Assembly (NCBI RefSeq): GCF_035961655.1 | Contig: NZ_CP108393.1 | Location: 2,959,501-3,023,500 of the forward strand | Reading direction: 5' to 3' | Length of the DNA stretch: 64,000 bases | Source: Streptomyces sp. NBC_01317 | Lineage (GTDB): Bacteria > Actinomycetota > Actinomycetes > Streptomycetales > Streptomycetaceae | Part shown: positions 38,530 through 46,443 of the stretch, piece after piece | Numbering within the stretch: the stretch's first letter is position 1 | How the letters are laid out: each line of letters begins with the position of its first letter | Program-made: the position numbers and the translations under genes | The notes under the pieces: generated by a model | What the model was told of the DNA's origin: nothing | The model's input: the letters and a program-made list of their open reading frames with translations, nothing else | The model's database searches: none

Positions 38530-39417
38530 TCACAGCGGCCAAGCGGCCAGCAGATCGCCAGGCCCGTAGGCGGCATCGAGCCCCGGAGCATCGACACCGC
38601 TGCGCGAGACCGCCACGACGGGAACGGGTTCATCCGTGAGAGCGGCCCGGTGCCGATGAAGAGCCGCCAGGTCGTGCCGGTCGAAGGGCGATCGCTCCAG
38701 CCACTTGACAGAGCCGACGAAGATCAGTTCCTTGGCAACAGGAGCCCGGTCCGCACCGACGATGTCGGTTTCCACGTCATTGGTGCGAGTCCAGTAGCCC
38801 CCCACCGCAGGGGCTGCGGGGAGCCGGTCGTCGGGCAGTATCCGGGCGAGCGCCTCCCGGACGAGCGGCTCGATCGCCCGGCCGCGCCAGCTGGTCCAGC
38901 TGTCCCGGATCCGCGCCAGACTCAGATCGCCCCGCCCCCGCTCGATCTCGTCCATGGAGGGGCCGAGCAGGTGCTACCAAAAGCGCAGGTAGGGATCTGC
39001 CACCCGGTAGCGGCGGTCCTTCGACGGACGCAGCGATACGGGCAGCTCCGCAGCGACGATCCGTTTGTCCGTGAGCAGCTCCAGCGCTCGCTGCAACGGT
39101 GTGGCCCCGATTCCGCCGGCGGCACGCCCGATGTTGGTGAAGATCCGCTCGCCGCTGCCGATGGCCGCCGGCACCGTGCGCGCCTGAGCCCGCGGGGGGA
39201 ATTCGGCAGCCAGCGAGCGCTCGGCCGACACCAGCAGGGCCGAGACCGGATCGCCCAGCGCCTCGCCGAGGAAGTCCCACAGCCCCGCGCCCCGCGGCCA
39301 CTCCGCGCAAATCAGCGGCAGGCCGCCGGTGACCAGCGCCGCGTCGAAGGCTTCCGCCGGTTCCAACCCGAGCATCCGCCCCACCTCGGCGGGGTTCAGT
39401 GGTCCGAGGCGACTCAC
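38530..39417 (-). pseudogene. Remnant of an AAA/DUF234-type ATPase gene, 5'-truncated and with an in-frame TAG
   Basis: Read leftwards. LNPAEVGRMLGLEPAEAFDA, LVTGGLPLICAEWPRG and YRVADPYLRFW match the middle of archaeal/actinobacterial ATP-binding proteins with a C-terminal DUF234 nuclease-like domain. At 38974-38976 a TAG follows RFW, and the same frame continues HLLGPSMDEIERGRGDLSLA to ETDIVGADR and LIFVGSVKWLERSPFDRHDL, the DUF234 end with its E-D...G-x-(V/C)-K core. The P-loop half that should precede LNPAEV is absent; the upstream DNA is the toxin-antitoxin promoter. A nonsense change within a truncated gene, so no product is expected. Confidence 0.65.
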
Positions 39418-39430
39418 CCACCACCTCTCT

Positions 39431-39440
39431 TGTGTACACA
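39431..39440 (+). promoter_or_regulatory. Palindromic operator with TGTACA core upstream of the antitoxin gene
   Basis: TGTGTACACA is a perfect 10-bp palindrome 26 bp before the antitoxin ATG. YefM-YoeB operators are known to carry a TGTACA core, so this is the likely autoregulatory site of the toxin-antitoxin pair. Confidence 0.55.
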
Positions 39441-39465
39441 TGGCACACTCGGCACCCTTGAGCGC

Positions 39466-39735
39466 ATGACGCAGCCACTGCCCATGGAGTCCATTCGCGA
39501 TGTCCGGGCGCACTTGGCCGAGGTCGTGGAGCGGGCCGACCGAGACGACGTGCCCACCGTGATCACACGCCGCGGCAAGGAAGTCGCGGCCGTGGTCTCC
39601 ATCGAGGTGCTGCGCAGGTACCAGGAGTGGGAAGAGCGCGAGATCAACCGGATCATCGACGAGCGCATGGCCAACCCCGCACCCGGCGTCCCGATCGAGG
39701 ACGTCATGAGTGAGACGCTGGCGCGCGGTGGGTGA
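39466..39735 (+). CDS. Phd/YefM-family antitoxin
   Basis: 89 residues from ATG 39466. The N-terminal half is the Phd/YefM DNA-binding fold (SIRDVRAHLAEVVERADRDD, then VPTVITRRGKEVAAVVSIEV), including the VITRRGKEVAAVVS strand-turn-strand that is close to diagnostic. The charged C-terminal part (WEEREINRIIDERMANPAPG) would be the disordered segment that wraps and neutralises the toxin. It precedes and overlaps the RelE-type toxin gene by 8 bp, and a TGTACA-type palindrome lies just upstream, which fits operon autoregulation. A longer upstream reading exists but falls in the broken ATPase remnant. Confidence 0.88.
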   Translation: MTQPLPMESIRDVRAHLAEVVERADRDDVPTVITRRGKEVAAVVSIEVLRRYQEWEEREINRIIDERMANPAPGVPIEDVMSETLARGG

Positions 39736-39991
39736 ATACCGAACTGTCTTCCGCCCGGAGGCGCAGGCCGAGCTCCGGAAGATCCCTCGCGACATGGCAC
39801 TGCGCGTCCTGGCCAAGCTGACCGAGTGGGAGAGCGATCCCCTCGGCTTCAACACCATCGCACTCGTGTCCCAGCCGGAACGCCGTCGCCTGCGAGTCGG
39901 CGACTACCGCGTCGTCTACACGATCGACAACGGGGAGCTTGTGGTGTGGGTCGTCCATGTCGGGCACCGCTCCAGCGTCTACGACGCCTGA
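39728..39991 (+). CDS. RelE/ParE-superfamily toxin
   Basis: 87 residues from GTG 39728 (MGEYRTVFRPEAQAELRKIP). A GTG at 39710 would add six residues of no family character. It shows the compact RelE fold: helix EAQAELRKIPRDMALRVLAK, strand RRRLRVGDYRVVYTI, then ELVVWVVHVGHRSSVY, where the R-x-G-D-Y-R and the final H-R-x-x-V-Y supply the usual active-site residues. Such toxins cleave mRNA in the ribosomal A site, although the ParE branch poisons gyrase. The ending HRSSVY and the YefM-like partner favour RelE. It is translationally coupled to the antitoxin by overlap. Confidence 0.87.
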   Translation: MGEYRTVFRPEAQAELRKIPRDMALRVLAKLTEWESDPLGFNTIALVSQPERRRLRVGDYRVVYTIDNGELVVWVVHVGHRSSVYDA

Positions 39992-40129
39992 TCCCGACCG
40001 ACGCAACACCTGAACTTCCGGCACCGATCCAGCACGGGGTGGACGAATGGGCCGGCCCCCAAAGGGTCCGACCCATTCTGACCTGCATTTTTGCCCCATC
40101 AACGACGTCGTGTCGACGCACCCACTCAG

Positions 40130-40144
40130 ACGTTGAAGCGGAAC
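40130..40144. repeat. Putative attL (15-bp copy of the ychF 3' end)
   Basis: ACGTTGAAGCGGAAC, identical to 59657-59671. On the minus strand it still reads Phe-Arg-Phe-Asn-Val-stop and is the probable displaced end of the original ychF. It lies in a 339-bp stretch (39992-40330) without any other recognisable gene. Confidence 0.65.
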
Positions 40145-40330
40145 GTCTGAAGCTCGATCCTGACCTGCGGCGGAGCCCCACACAGGGCCCTGACCTGGGA
40201 TTCCTCGTTGGCATGCGTTGGCTCCCGACGGCCGTTTACGGGTGTCCTGCGGACTGGCTGCGGACTGGCCGGGCACCCCAGGCAGAGAAATGCATGGCAC
40301 ACCGGCGGGACCTCCAAGGAGACTGCGCAG

Positions 40331-40717
40331 GTGAGCGACTCCTACCCCTGTCCCTGCTGCGGGCACCACGTTCTGGACGCCATGCCCGGCTCGTACGAGA
40401 TCTGCCCCGTCTGCTTCTGGGAGGACGACGGGGTCCAGTTCCGCTGGCCGACCATGGACGGCGGAGCGAACAAGGTCTCCCTGATCGAGGCCCAGCTCAA
40501 CTACCAGGACTTCGGCGCCTGCGACCAACACGGCCGACAGTACGTCCGCCCGCCGGCCGAGGACGAGCCGCTCGACCCTGCCTGGCGCCCCATCGACCTG
40601 ACGCGCGACTCCTTCGAGGACTGGGAAGCCGAGGACCGCGGTCCGTGGCCTGATGACCACTCGGTGCTCTGCTGTTGGCTCCCCACCTTCTGGCGCCGCG
40701 ACCACCCGGCGTCATGA
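40331..40717 (+). CDS. CPCC-family cysteine-rich protein
   Basis: 128 residues from GTG 40331, behind AAGGAGACTGCGCAG. It opens SDSYPCPCCGHHVLDAMPGS and continues YEICPVCFWEDDGVQF. This is the CPCC / CPVCFWEDD pair of Cys motifs that defines the CPCC family, a small putative zinc-binding protein of unknown role often found near toxin-immunity genes. The C-terminal part has ANKVSLIEAQLNYQDFGACD, typical of the longer members. It overlaps the next gene by four bases (ATGA), so the three genes 40331-42070 form one transcription unit just inside the putative attL. Confidence 0.85.
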   Translation: MSDSYPCPCCGHHVLDAMPGSYEICPVCFWEDDGVQFRWPTMDGGANKVSLIEAQLNYQDFGACDQHGRQYVRPPAEDEPLDPAWRPIDLTRDSFEDWEAEDRGPWPDDHSVLCCWLPTFWRRDHPAS

Positions 40718-41433
40718 CCACCCACATCGAGAGACTCGTCCAGCAGCTCGACGGCGAGTCCGGCGAGTCCTACGACGCCCGCGCGGAACTGATCCACATC
40801 GGATCCGCCGCCACCCCCGCCATACTCGATGCCCTCCCCTCCCTCGGGGGCTTCGGACAACTGACCGCCATCGAGGTCTTCGAGGAGGTCGCCGACCCCC
40901 GCTGCGGCCCCGCCCTGATCACCCTGCTCGACAGCGACAACCCCACCGTCCGTCAGTGGGCGGCCACGGCCCTGGCGATCCTGGAGATCGAGGACGCGGT
41001 CGAGCCCCTGTGCCGCGCCTACCGCGCCTGCCTGGAGCGGCAGACTCCGCCCGACGAGTCCGAACCCGTCGCCATCCGCTGGGCCCTGACTGATCTCGGC
41101 GCCCGCAGCCCCGTCGTCCCCTCCCTGACCGCCCGACTGCAAGCCGGTACCGGACCGGACAGCCCCGGCTGGCCCTCGGCCCACTTCGCGGAGATCATCG
41201 ACGACCTGGCCGACCACTCCCAACTGATCCTCTACTCCCAGTTCTGGCGAGTGGACGCCGGCCACACGTACGGCGTCTCCGGCACCGGCCTCGACTGGAC
41301 CGCACCCTGGGAGCACCTGGTCGAGGAAGCCCGCACCTGGTCCCTCCTGGAAGCCACCGAAGCCCCCGCCGCCGACAACATCTTCGTCGCTCCCACCTGG
41401 ATCGACCGCACCGACCTACACCCGGAAAGGTGA
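40714..41433 (+). CDS. HEAT-repeat-like protein
   Basis: 239 residues. The N-terminal two thirds are paired helices of the HEAT/PBS-lyase type (SAATPAILDALPSLGGFGQL, then CGPALITLLDSDNPTVRQWA with the usual D-x-(N/D)-P-x-V-R turn, then ATALAILEIEDAVEPLCRAY). Proteins of this class act as protein-binding scaffolds, and I see no catalytic motif. The C-terminal part (FWRVDAGHTYGVSGTGLDWT, ending in Trp-rich PTWIDRTD) is not repeat-like. Its start codon overlaps the stop of the CPCC gene and it ends 4 bp before the next start. In Streptomyces such genes often sit beside immunity-type proteins, which is context only. Confidence 0.7.
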   Translation: MTTHIERLVQQLDGESGESYDARAELIHIGSAATPAILDALPSLGGFGQLTAIEVFEEVADPRCGPALITLLDSDNPTVRQWAATALAILEIEDAVEPLCRAYRACLERQTPPDESEPVAIRWALTDLGARSPVVPSLTARLQAGTGPDSPGWPSAHFAEIIDDLADHSQLILYSQFWRVDAGHTYGVSGTGLDWTAPWEHLVEEARTWSLLEATEAPAADNIFVAPTWIDRTDLHPER

Positions 41434-41437
41434 CCCC

Positions 41438-42070
41438 ATGCCGTTCCAGCGCCCCGAGGAAATCGGCTATGGCCACGTGATCGAGCGCTACGTGACGAGG
41501 AAGGACTCGGACCACCCGCGCTACCTCGAACTGAACAGCCGTCGTGTCCTGCGGCCAGGGTGGCCGTACGCCGAAAGCTTCACCCGCCACCTGATCGACG
41601 ACGCGGCCGCGATCACCGACGCCGAGCTGGAAGCTCTCCTCGCCTACGAATGGCGCTCGCGCCTCACCGCCGCCTGGCTGATCGGCGTAGGCCGGCGCAC
41701 CTCGTTCCGCGAGCGCATTGGTGACCTGCTTCTGGCCAGCGAGGTCTGCTACTCCGGCGGCGGCTACTGCTTCGCCCTGGCCCGTCTCGGCACGCACGCG
41801 GATGTCGAGATCCTCACCGCCTACCTCGACCGCTACCTCCCCCGCACCGACCTCCGCTACGACCAGCCCGAGGCCCTCGGAGCCCTCCTCCGCCTCGACG
41901 CCCACCTCGGCACCCACCACGCCGACCGCTTCACCCAGCCTGACGGCCTCTGGGAGCAGTGGGTCAATGCCCTGGTCCACCTTCAAGACCACCCCGGTTA
42001 CACCCCCGCGGAGCAGCGCCGCTGGACGGACCTCCACTGCGACTTCGCCAACGGCTGGGCCCGTCCGTAG
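41438..42070 (+). CDS. DUF6000-like protein
   Basis: 210 residues. It reads GHVIERYVTRKDSDHPRYLE, then AITDAELEALLAYEWRSRLT AAWLIGVGRR, then LASEVCYSGGGYCFALARLG and DRYLPRTDLRYDQPEALGAL. From memory these features (an EWR helix, a GxxYCFALA helix, and a closing helix with Trp) belong to the DUF6000 family of uncharacterised bacterial proteins. It is all-helical with no catalytic motif I can name. It is the third gene of the CPCC/HEAT operon, 4 bp after its neighbour, with AGGTG as a likely ribosome site. Confidence 0.6.
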   Translation: MPFQRPEEIGYGHVIERYVTRKDSDHPRYLELNSRRVLRPGWPYAESFTRHLIDDAAAITDAELEALLAYEWRSRLTAAWLIGVGRRTSFRERIGDLLLASEVCYSGGGYCFALARLGTHADVEILTAYLDRYLPRTDLRYDQPEALGALLRLDAHLGTHHADRFTQPDGLWEQWVNALVHLQDHPGYTPAEQRRWTDLHCDFANGWARP

Positions 42071-42270
42071 CCGTGGCTCAGTTCCCCCTAGGCAGCCTCG
42101 GGTGCGGAACCCGTCGCACCTCAAATGAGAATGGAAGGGCACTCGACTTGCTACCGACAGGGGCCGAAGGCAAGGTCGTTGGTAACGGAATCAGTATCGC
42201 TATTGGCACGGCGTCGTTGCCCATCAAGACTGCACATACCGAAAGTCAGTGAACCGATGGGGGTGTACTG

Positions 42271-42720
42271 ATGAGCGACCTGCTGGACGCGGTGGACACG
42301 GCTCACTGCAACATCGAGCGCCTAGCTGATCCAGGCGCCCTTCTCGACGCCACCGAGCAAGTGATGGCTGTCGCGCGCCAGCACGGCACTCAGGCGATCC
42401 TTGCCGCCAGCCCCGTCGCGGAGCGCTTGGTGGGGGCACTCTTGTCGTCGTACAGCGAGTTGGTCAGCTTGTCCTCCCAGGCAGCCTTAGCACCCCGGAA
42501 CGTGCTGATCGTGGACGTCAACCTTGCCAGCGGCACTACTGTGGCACAGGCCGCGCGCTACGCCCGCAACCTCGGAGCACGACATGTCCACGCAGTCGTC
42601 CTCCACCAACTGACCTCGGTGGCGGCACAGGCCGCAGACTGCGGCGTGGATATGTTGGACGTACTCGGAGGACGACCGCCGACCTGTCCCTCCTCTACAA
42701 CGGACTCGGGTCTGTGGTAG
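42271..42720 (+). CDS. Phosphoribosyltransferase-like protein
   Basis: 149 residues from ATG, preceded by GGGGGTG. The core reads GTQAILAASPVAERLVGALL, then NVLIVDVNLASGTTVAQAAR and ARHVHAVVLHQL. This resembles the PRPP loop of type I phosphoribosyltransferases (hydrophobic strand, then D-x-x-x-x-x-G-T-T), although the usual pair of acidic residues is reduced to one Asp. The tail after DMLDVLGG is Pro/Ser-rich and overlaps the convergent gene at 42695 by 26 bp. It contains a TTA leucine codon (42487-42489), rare in Streptomyces and dependent on the bldA tRNA, which would delay translation to late growth. Function not established. Confidence 0.55.
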   Translation: MSDLLDAVDTAHCNIERLADPGALLDATEQVMAVARQHGTQAILAASPVAERLVGALLSSYSELVSLSSQAALAPRNVLIVDVNLASGTTVAQAARYARNLGARHVHAVVLHQLTSVAAQAADCGVDMLDVLGGRPPTCPSSTTDSGLW

Positions 42721-43177
42721 ATGCGGCGGGCAGAGCAGTCACGGCCGCCGCAGCCGCTGCCGATCGCTTGGAGTCCAGCGCCTTACCGCGTGCAAGAGCA
42801 TCCGCCTTGCTCAGGCCGAGTGCCTCGCCGACTTCCTTACCGTTCCGGTACACAACCTGCCGGATCTTGTGATCGCGACAGACGTACCCAAGGGCCCCTT
42901 CGATCATGAGGCGATGCCGCGGTGCTGCCATGCGGTTGCCAGAGGGGCTGACATCCGCGATGCAGATCACCACTGCATCGGGGTTCCAAGCCGAGAGCTT
43001 GCTACTGAGCTTGCGCCCCAAGTCTTCGACCTGGTCAATGACCTCCGACGCTGCGGTTCGGAGCTCACACACATCATGCATCCGCGGCTCGTCTTGTGAT
43101 CCCTCAAGGGCAACACAGACAACTACAGGTCCCCTCCCTGCCGTTGGAAACCCCACACTGATCCCGAGCACCACCAT
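42695..43177 (-). CDS. RuvC/RNase H-fold-like protein
   Basis: 160 residues from ATG 43177 (MVVLGISVGFPTAGRGPVVV). The frame stays open upstream, but that part is antisense to the kinase. It opens with a strand LGISVGFPT where RuvC-type nucleases have LGIDPG; the first catalytic Asp is Ser here. Next comes LGRKLSSKLSAWNPDAVVIC, then HRLMIEGALGYVCRDHKIRQ and KEVGEALGLSKADALARGKA. The strand order suits a RuvC-like resolvase fold, but with acidic residues missing it may not be an active nuclease. It is divergent from the kinase gene, with the two starts only 24 bp apart. The tail after SKRSAAAAAAV is low complexity. Confidence 0.5.
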   Translation of the reverse strand: MVVLGISVGFPTAGRGPVVVCVALEGSQDEPRMHDVCELRTAASEVIDQVEDLGRKLSSKLSAWNPDAVVICIADVSPSGNRMAAPRHRLMIEGALGYVCRDHKIRQVVYRNGKEVGEALGLSKADALARGKALDSKRSAAAAAAVTALPAASTTDPSPL

Positions 43178-43201
43178 GCCGAGCACTATAGGGTGTCGGG
43201 C
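43178..43201. promoter_or_regulatory. Face-to-face overlapping promoters for the RuvC-like and kinase genes
   Basis: The whole gap between divergent ATGs (43177 and 43202) is 24 bp. TATAGG (43187-43192, plus) and TATAGT (43190-43185, minus) are overlapping -10-like hexamers. Starts about 7 nt away would fall at or next to both ATGs, with no room for ribosome sites, so both mRNAs should be leaderless and their polymerases mutually exclusive. Confidence 0.5.
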
Positions 43202-44266
43202 ATGTCGGGAACGGTCATCGCCCAGGTCGGCAACCGCGAACTCGGGAACCGCATCAGCGATCGCTACCAGGTACTGGAGCGCCTCGGGCGTGGAGCCAGT
43301 GGCGAGGTCTACCGCGTCAAGGACGAGCATCTGCACACGGAAGTGGCGCTAAAGCTCTTCAAGCCGACTCCAGGACAAGCGGCAACGTGGGACGAGGCCC
43401 AAGTACTCAAACATCTTCAGAGCCAATACCTGCTCGGTGTCTACAACGCCGACATCGCAGGCGGAACCGACATCCGCTACCTGACGATGCCTGTCATGCA
43501 TGGCGATCTTGAATCGGCCGCCGCACCCTTCGGTGTGGTCGCTGCCAAGGCCATGCACTGGGGTCAGCAACTCGGCTATGGGCTCGAACGCGTCCACGCC
43601 GCGGGGCTTCTGCACCGTGACGTCAAGCCTGGCAATGCCTTCATCGACGCCAGTGGCGACGTTCTGCTGGGTGATCTCGGCCTTGCCGCGCGAATGGACG
43701 CGGCTGGCCGGGCGGCGATGGCCGGAACATTCGCCACCGTCGCTCCGGAAGTGTTGAACACTGGAGTGTGTTCGGTGGCCTCAGATGTCTACTCCCTTGC
43801 TGCGACTGTGTTCTACCTCCTCTCCGGGCAGTACCCAAACGGCCCGCTGAGCCTGGGACAAGCCGCCCGCAGGGACCGAGTCCTCAACGACCAGTTCGAC
43901 AAGTTGCGCGACGTCGCTCCGCACATCTCTCAAAGTCTGGGCCGCGTTGTCGAACGGGGCCTGTCCAAGGATCCAGCGGCTCGACCCGGCAGCGCCCAAG
44001 ACTTCGCCAACCAGCTCGCCCAGTGTTCGCACCATCGTCGGCCTTGGCGCCGGACCGCAACCCACGACGGTCACGACCAGTGTTTCGAAGGCGGTGCGGC
44101 AGGGGCAGCGAGAGAGGTCTCGGTCTGCGCGCTGCGGGACATACGCGGCCATGGCAGCATCGAAGTACGGCACGCAACGGGCCGGCGAATGCGTCAGCGT
44201 GAGAAGAGCGGACTCCGGCCAGAGCAAGTACCCGCCGCCCTGCGTTCATTGTTTCGCGGCCTGTAG
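43202..44266 (+). CDS. Ser/Thr protein kinase (Hanks type), no membrane segment
   Basis: 354 residues from ATG 43202 (a GTG lies three codons upstream). Residues ~20-275 are a full kinase domain: glycine loop ERLGRGASGEVYRV, Lys in EVALKLF (~residue 50), HRDVKPGN (~136-143), DLG for DFG (GDLGLAARM), APEVLN and the ASDVYSLAATVFYLLSGQYP subdomain IX. HRD and the Asp of DLG are kept, so it should be active. The 80-residue tail after FANQLAQC is Arg/His-rich, of low complexity and unlike any domain, and may be an out-of-frame extension caused by a frameshift. It has no PASTA repeats or transmembrane helix, unlike Pkn proteins of cell-wall control. Cytosolic kinases of this size occur in phage-defence islands; that role is only inferred here. 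Confidence 0.85.
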   Translation: MSGTVIAQVGNRELGNRISDRYQVLERLGRGASGEVYRVKDEHLHTEVALKLFKPTPGQAATWDEAQVLKHLQSQYLLGVYNADIAGGTDIRYLTMPVMHGDLESAAAPFGVVAAKAMHWGQQLGYGLERVHAAGLLHRDVKPGNAFIDASGDVLLGDLGLAARMDAAGRAAMAGTFATVAPEVLNTGVCSVASDVYSLAATVFYLLSGQYPNGPLSLGQAARRDRVLNDQFDKLRDVAPHISQSLGRVVERGLSKDPAARPGSAQDFANQLAQCSHHRRPWRRTATHDGHDQCFEGGAAGAAREVSVCALRDIRGHGSIEVRHATGRRMRQREKSGLRPEQVPAALRSLFRGL

Positions 44267-44380
44267 CACCGCAGCGAGGACCGCCGAATTCCATGGCGTG
44301 CTGTTTCGCCCATCGGCAAGAGTGAGTGGGTGACCATCCGCTTCCACGCCGAGCTACACGAGCCCACAATTCGGAAGCAG

Positions 44381-44738
44381 TTACGGCCTCAGCAGCCGAG
44401 CCTGCGGGTCGAAGCAAGCGAGCCCCATCGATGCCGCGAGATCGGCAGCGTAGGTCGACGCCTCCTCGGCCATGCTGTAGCGCATCGAGAGGTAGATGAA
44501 CGGGGCCGGCCGCCTCACCGATCAACGGCCCCGTCGACCAGGGCGAGGTGTCTTCCTCGTCCTCCGTGAGGTCCACCCATCGCGCCAGGAGCCCAGCGAG
44601 GTACTCGGCGATACGCGGTGACGGTGGAAGATCTCCGTCCGTATCGATATAGCGGTCGTACAGCTGGGTGCAGACCTTGCCCGCGGTCACATCGTCACTG
44701 GGTCTGTCGCCTTCCCACACCGCCAGGTCATAGCTCAT
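44381..44738 (-). pseudogene. Hypothetical protein gene with a one-base frameshift
   Basis: From ATG 44738 it reads MSYDLAVWEGDRPSDDVTAG, then LPPSPRIAEYLAGLLARWVD and WSTGPLIGEAAGP. At about 44500-44505 the frame must shift by one base, after which it continues FIYLSMRYSMAEEASTYAAD and SMGLACFDPQARLLRP to TAA at 44381. Together these make a ~118-residue protein of a type common in Streptomyces (MSYDLAVWEGxRP... DPQ...LRP), function unknown. The extra base lies in the run GGGGCCGGCC, which is prone to slippage or sequencing error, so the gene may be intact in reality. Confidence 0.65.
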
Positions 44739-44833
44739 GGCCGCACTGTGCCACGCCCCACTGACAGCGCCCTCCGGGCTTCGCGTCGCAATCAGCCAGA
44801 CCCACTGTCCGACGACGCTGTTACGTTCCGCCC

Positions 44834-45367
44834 ATGACCGCATCAGACGCTCTGCTCCTCCGGATCGAGCAGAACCCTTCCCTGTACGCCTCGCTCGTCT
44901 GTCCCGCCGATTTCGACATCGATCGCAGGGACCCCATAGACGACCTGGTCCTTCCCACCGGAGCACCACTGCACCCGATAGCCGGCTGCGGCGCTGGCGG
45001 CACGTACTACCTGTGCGGGGAGGCCGGGGCCGAGGAGCGGCCCATCCTGTATGCCGACTCCGAGGGCCGGGCCACTCTGATCGGCGCCGACCTCATCGAG
45101 GCTGTCACGCTCATCGTCGTACTGCCCTTCTGGCGCGACCTGGCGAGCAACTTCACGATCAGCGAGTTGGGATCGGAACTCCGTGCCGACTACCCCGCCT
45201 TCGACACCGAGCGCGACCATCTCCTGCACGCCCTCGGGCTCGCGCCTGTCTCCGAGGAGCAAGCTGCCGCCCAGCTGCTGGCCACCGCGGCACGCACAGT
45301 CCCGAACCACGTCCCGTACGTTCCAGACGACGAACACCTGCCGTACGAGGTCCTCTTCGGTGAATGA
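44834..45367 (+). CDS. Hypothetical protein, possibly SUKH/SMI1-like
   Basis: 177 residues from ATG, divergent from the frameshifted gene at 44738. It reads LLRIEQNPSLYASLVCPADF DIDRRDP, then PLHPIAGCGAGGTYYLCGEA and PILYADSEGRATLIGADLIE, then VVLPFWRDL. The central strand pattern (PIAGxGAGGTYxLCG...RPxLYADSEGxAxLIG) is frequent in Streptomyces proteins that resemble SMI1/KNR4 (SUKH) immunity proteins, but I cannot confirm the family. It has no signal peptide or membrane segment. It lies in the cargo part of the mobile element, next to other orphan immunity-like genes. Confidence 0.6.
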   Translation: MTASDALLLRIEQNPSLYASLVCPADFDIDRRDPIDDLVLPTGAPLHPIAGCGAGGTYYLCGEAGAEERPILYADSEGRATLIGADLIEAVTLIVVLPFWRDLASNFTISELGSELRADYPAFDTERDHLLHALGLAPVSEEQAAAQLLATAARTVPNHVPYVPDDEHLPYEVLFGE

Positions 45368-45624
45368 CCTCGTCTGGCAGCAGCCGCGCTACATGGAACA
45401 CAACCACGCCCTGCAGGACGCTGAGCCCTCCATGGTGGCCGACGATTGCCGACACTCCGCGCACCTAACTACCGTGTGGAACAAGCACGTTGATGGCCGA
45501 GAAACCGCCGCGACAAGTAGCCCATTCACGCAATAGAACGTATGATCGATTGAGAACGAAGCGCAACACGCCGCCGATGGTTCAGTTTTGCGCACCTGAT
45601 ACTGAGAACATGTAGAGTCGCCAC

Positions 45625-46428
45625 ATGAGCGAGCAGCAGGATGCGCTGGAAGACCTTGAAGAGGCAGGCGTGTTGGCAGCGATCAACTGGGCGGCCGAGT
45701 CGGCGTACGCGCGCACCATGCGTGACTACGACCCCGACGCCGGCCACGATCAGGGTTGGGTCGGGTACACCGCCCATGGTTTTCTGCGCGACCGCCAGGA
45801 CCGAGTTTTCTCGTGCGGCAAGTACGCCGTCAGCTCCCCGGCGGACGCCCTTTCCGGTCTGGACACGGTGGCCTCCGGCCTCCTGCCCAGAGAATTCGAC
45901 AGGATGCCTCGGATTATCCCAGGCACCGTTACGCGGGCCAATCTCAATGGCTCACCGGGGTGGCGTTTCGGAGACTGGAGGTGGCTTCAGTCGGCATTCC
46001 CATTCGGGGAAAGCAACGTGATCCCGTGGCCTCAGAAGAGCCCGACCAAGCGGCGGGTAGCAGCGCAGACGGTTGCCAATCCAGATCAACCAATGCTCCC
46101 CGTGGACGAGGATGAAGCGCCTCTCTTCGAGGACATCATGGAGGCACTTCTGTCTCTCGATGAAGACGAGGGCGCTCTGACGACACTTGTTGTCGCGCAT
46201 TCAGTCCAGAAAGAGCTTGGCGCCAGAGAACTCTTTCTAGGCCGCTCTCGTTTGAACAAGGGGGGCGGCTCGGCATGGCACTGGAAGCATGATCTACTTA
46301 CGCCGCCCTTCGGAGACTACGGCCGCACACGGAAGCCCATCACGCCCGAACCGTCGGGCGGGTTCGATTCTGTACCCGACGCGGCCGTTCGACTCCGTCG
46401 TCACGCGCAGAAGGGCGACGGAAAGTAG
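45625..46428 (+). CDS. Unknown protein paired with an XRE-ImmA/IrrE protease gene
   Basis: 267 residues from ATG 45625. No family recognised. It starts with an acidic helix (EQQDALEDLEEAGVLAAINW AAE) and contains GWVGYTAHGFLRDRQDRVFS CGKYAV, then LQSAFPFGESNVIPWPQKSP, then an acidic LPVDEDEAPLFEDIMEALLS LDEDEGALTTLVVAHSVQKE, and ends basic. It lies 15 bp before the XRE-ImmA gene, so the two form an operon. Base composition from about 45.4 to 47.6 kb is visibly lower in GC than the flanks, with A/T allowed at third positions, pointing to recent transfer. It could be the effector of a protease-regulated pair. Confidence 0.75.
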   Translation: MSEQQDALEDLEEAGVLAAINWAAESAYARTMRDYDPDAGHDQGWVGYTAHGFLRDRQDRVFSCGKYAVSSPADALSGLDTVASGLLPREFDRMPRIIPGTVTRANLNGSPGWRFGDWRWLQSAFPFGESNVIPWPQKSPTKRRVAAQTVANPDQPMLPVDEDEAPLFEDIMEALLSLDEDEGALTTLVVAHSVQKELGARELFLGRSRLNKGGGSAWHWKHDLLTPPFGDYGRTRKPITPEPSGGFDSVPDAAVRLRRHAQKGDGK

Positions 46429-46443
46429 TGATGGAATGAGCGG

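Noticed and set aside
40126..40317. A 63-codon minus-strand frame ending Phe-Arg-Phe-Asn-Val
   Set aside because: Only the last few codons are meaningful (the displaced ychF end in attL). The rest lies opposite the CPCC gene's leader and has no protein character.
39992..40330. A tRNA gene as the element's attachment site
   Set aside because: No tRNA cloverleaf or T-loop consensus is visible at either end of the element; the repeat lies in the ychF coding end.
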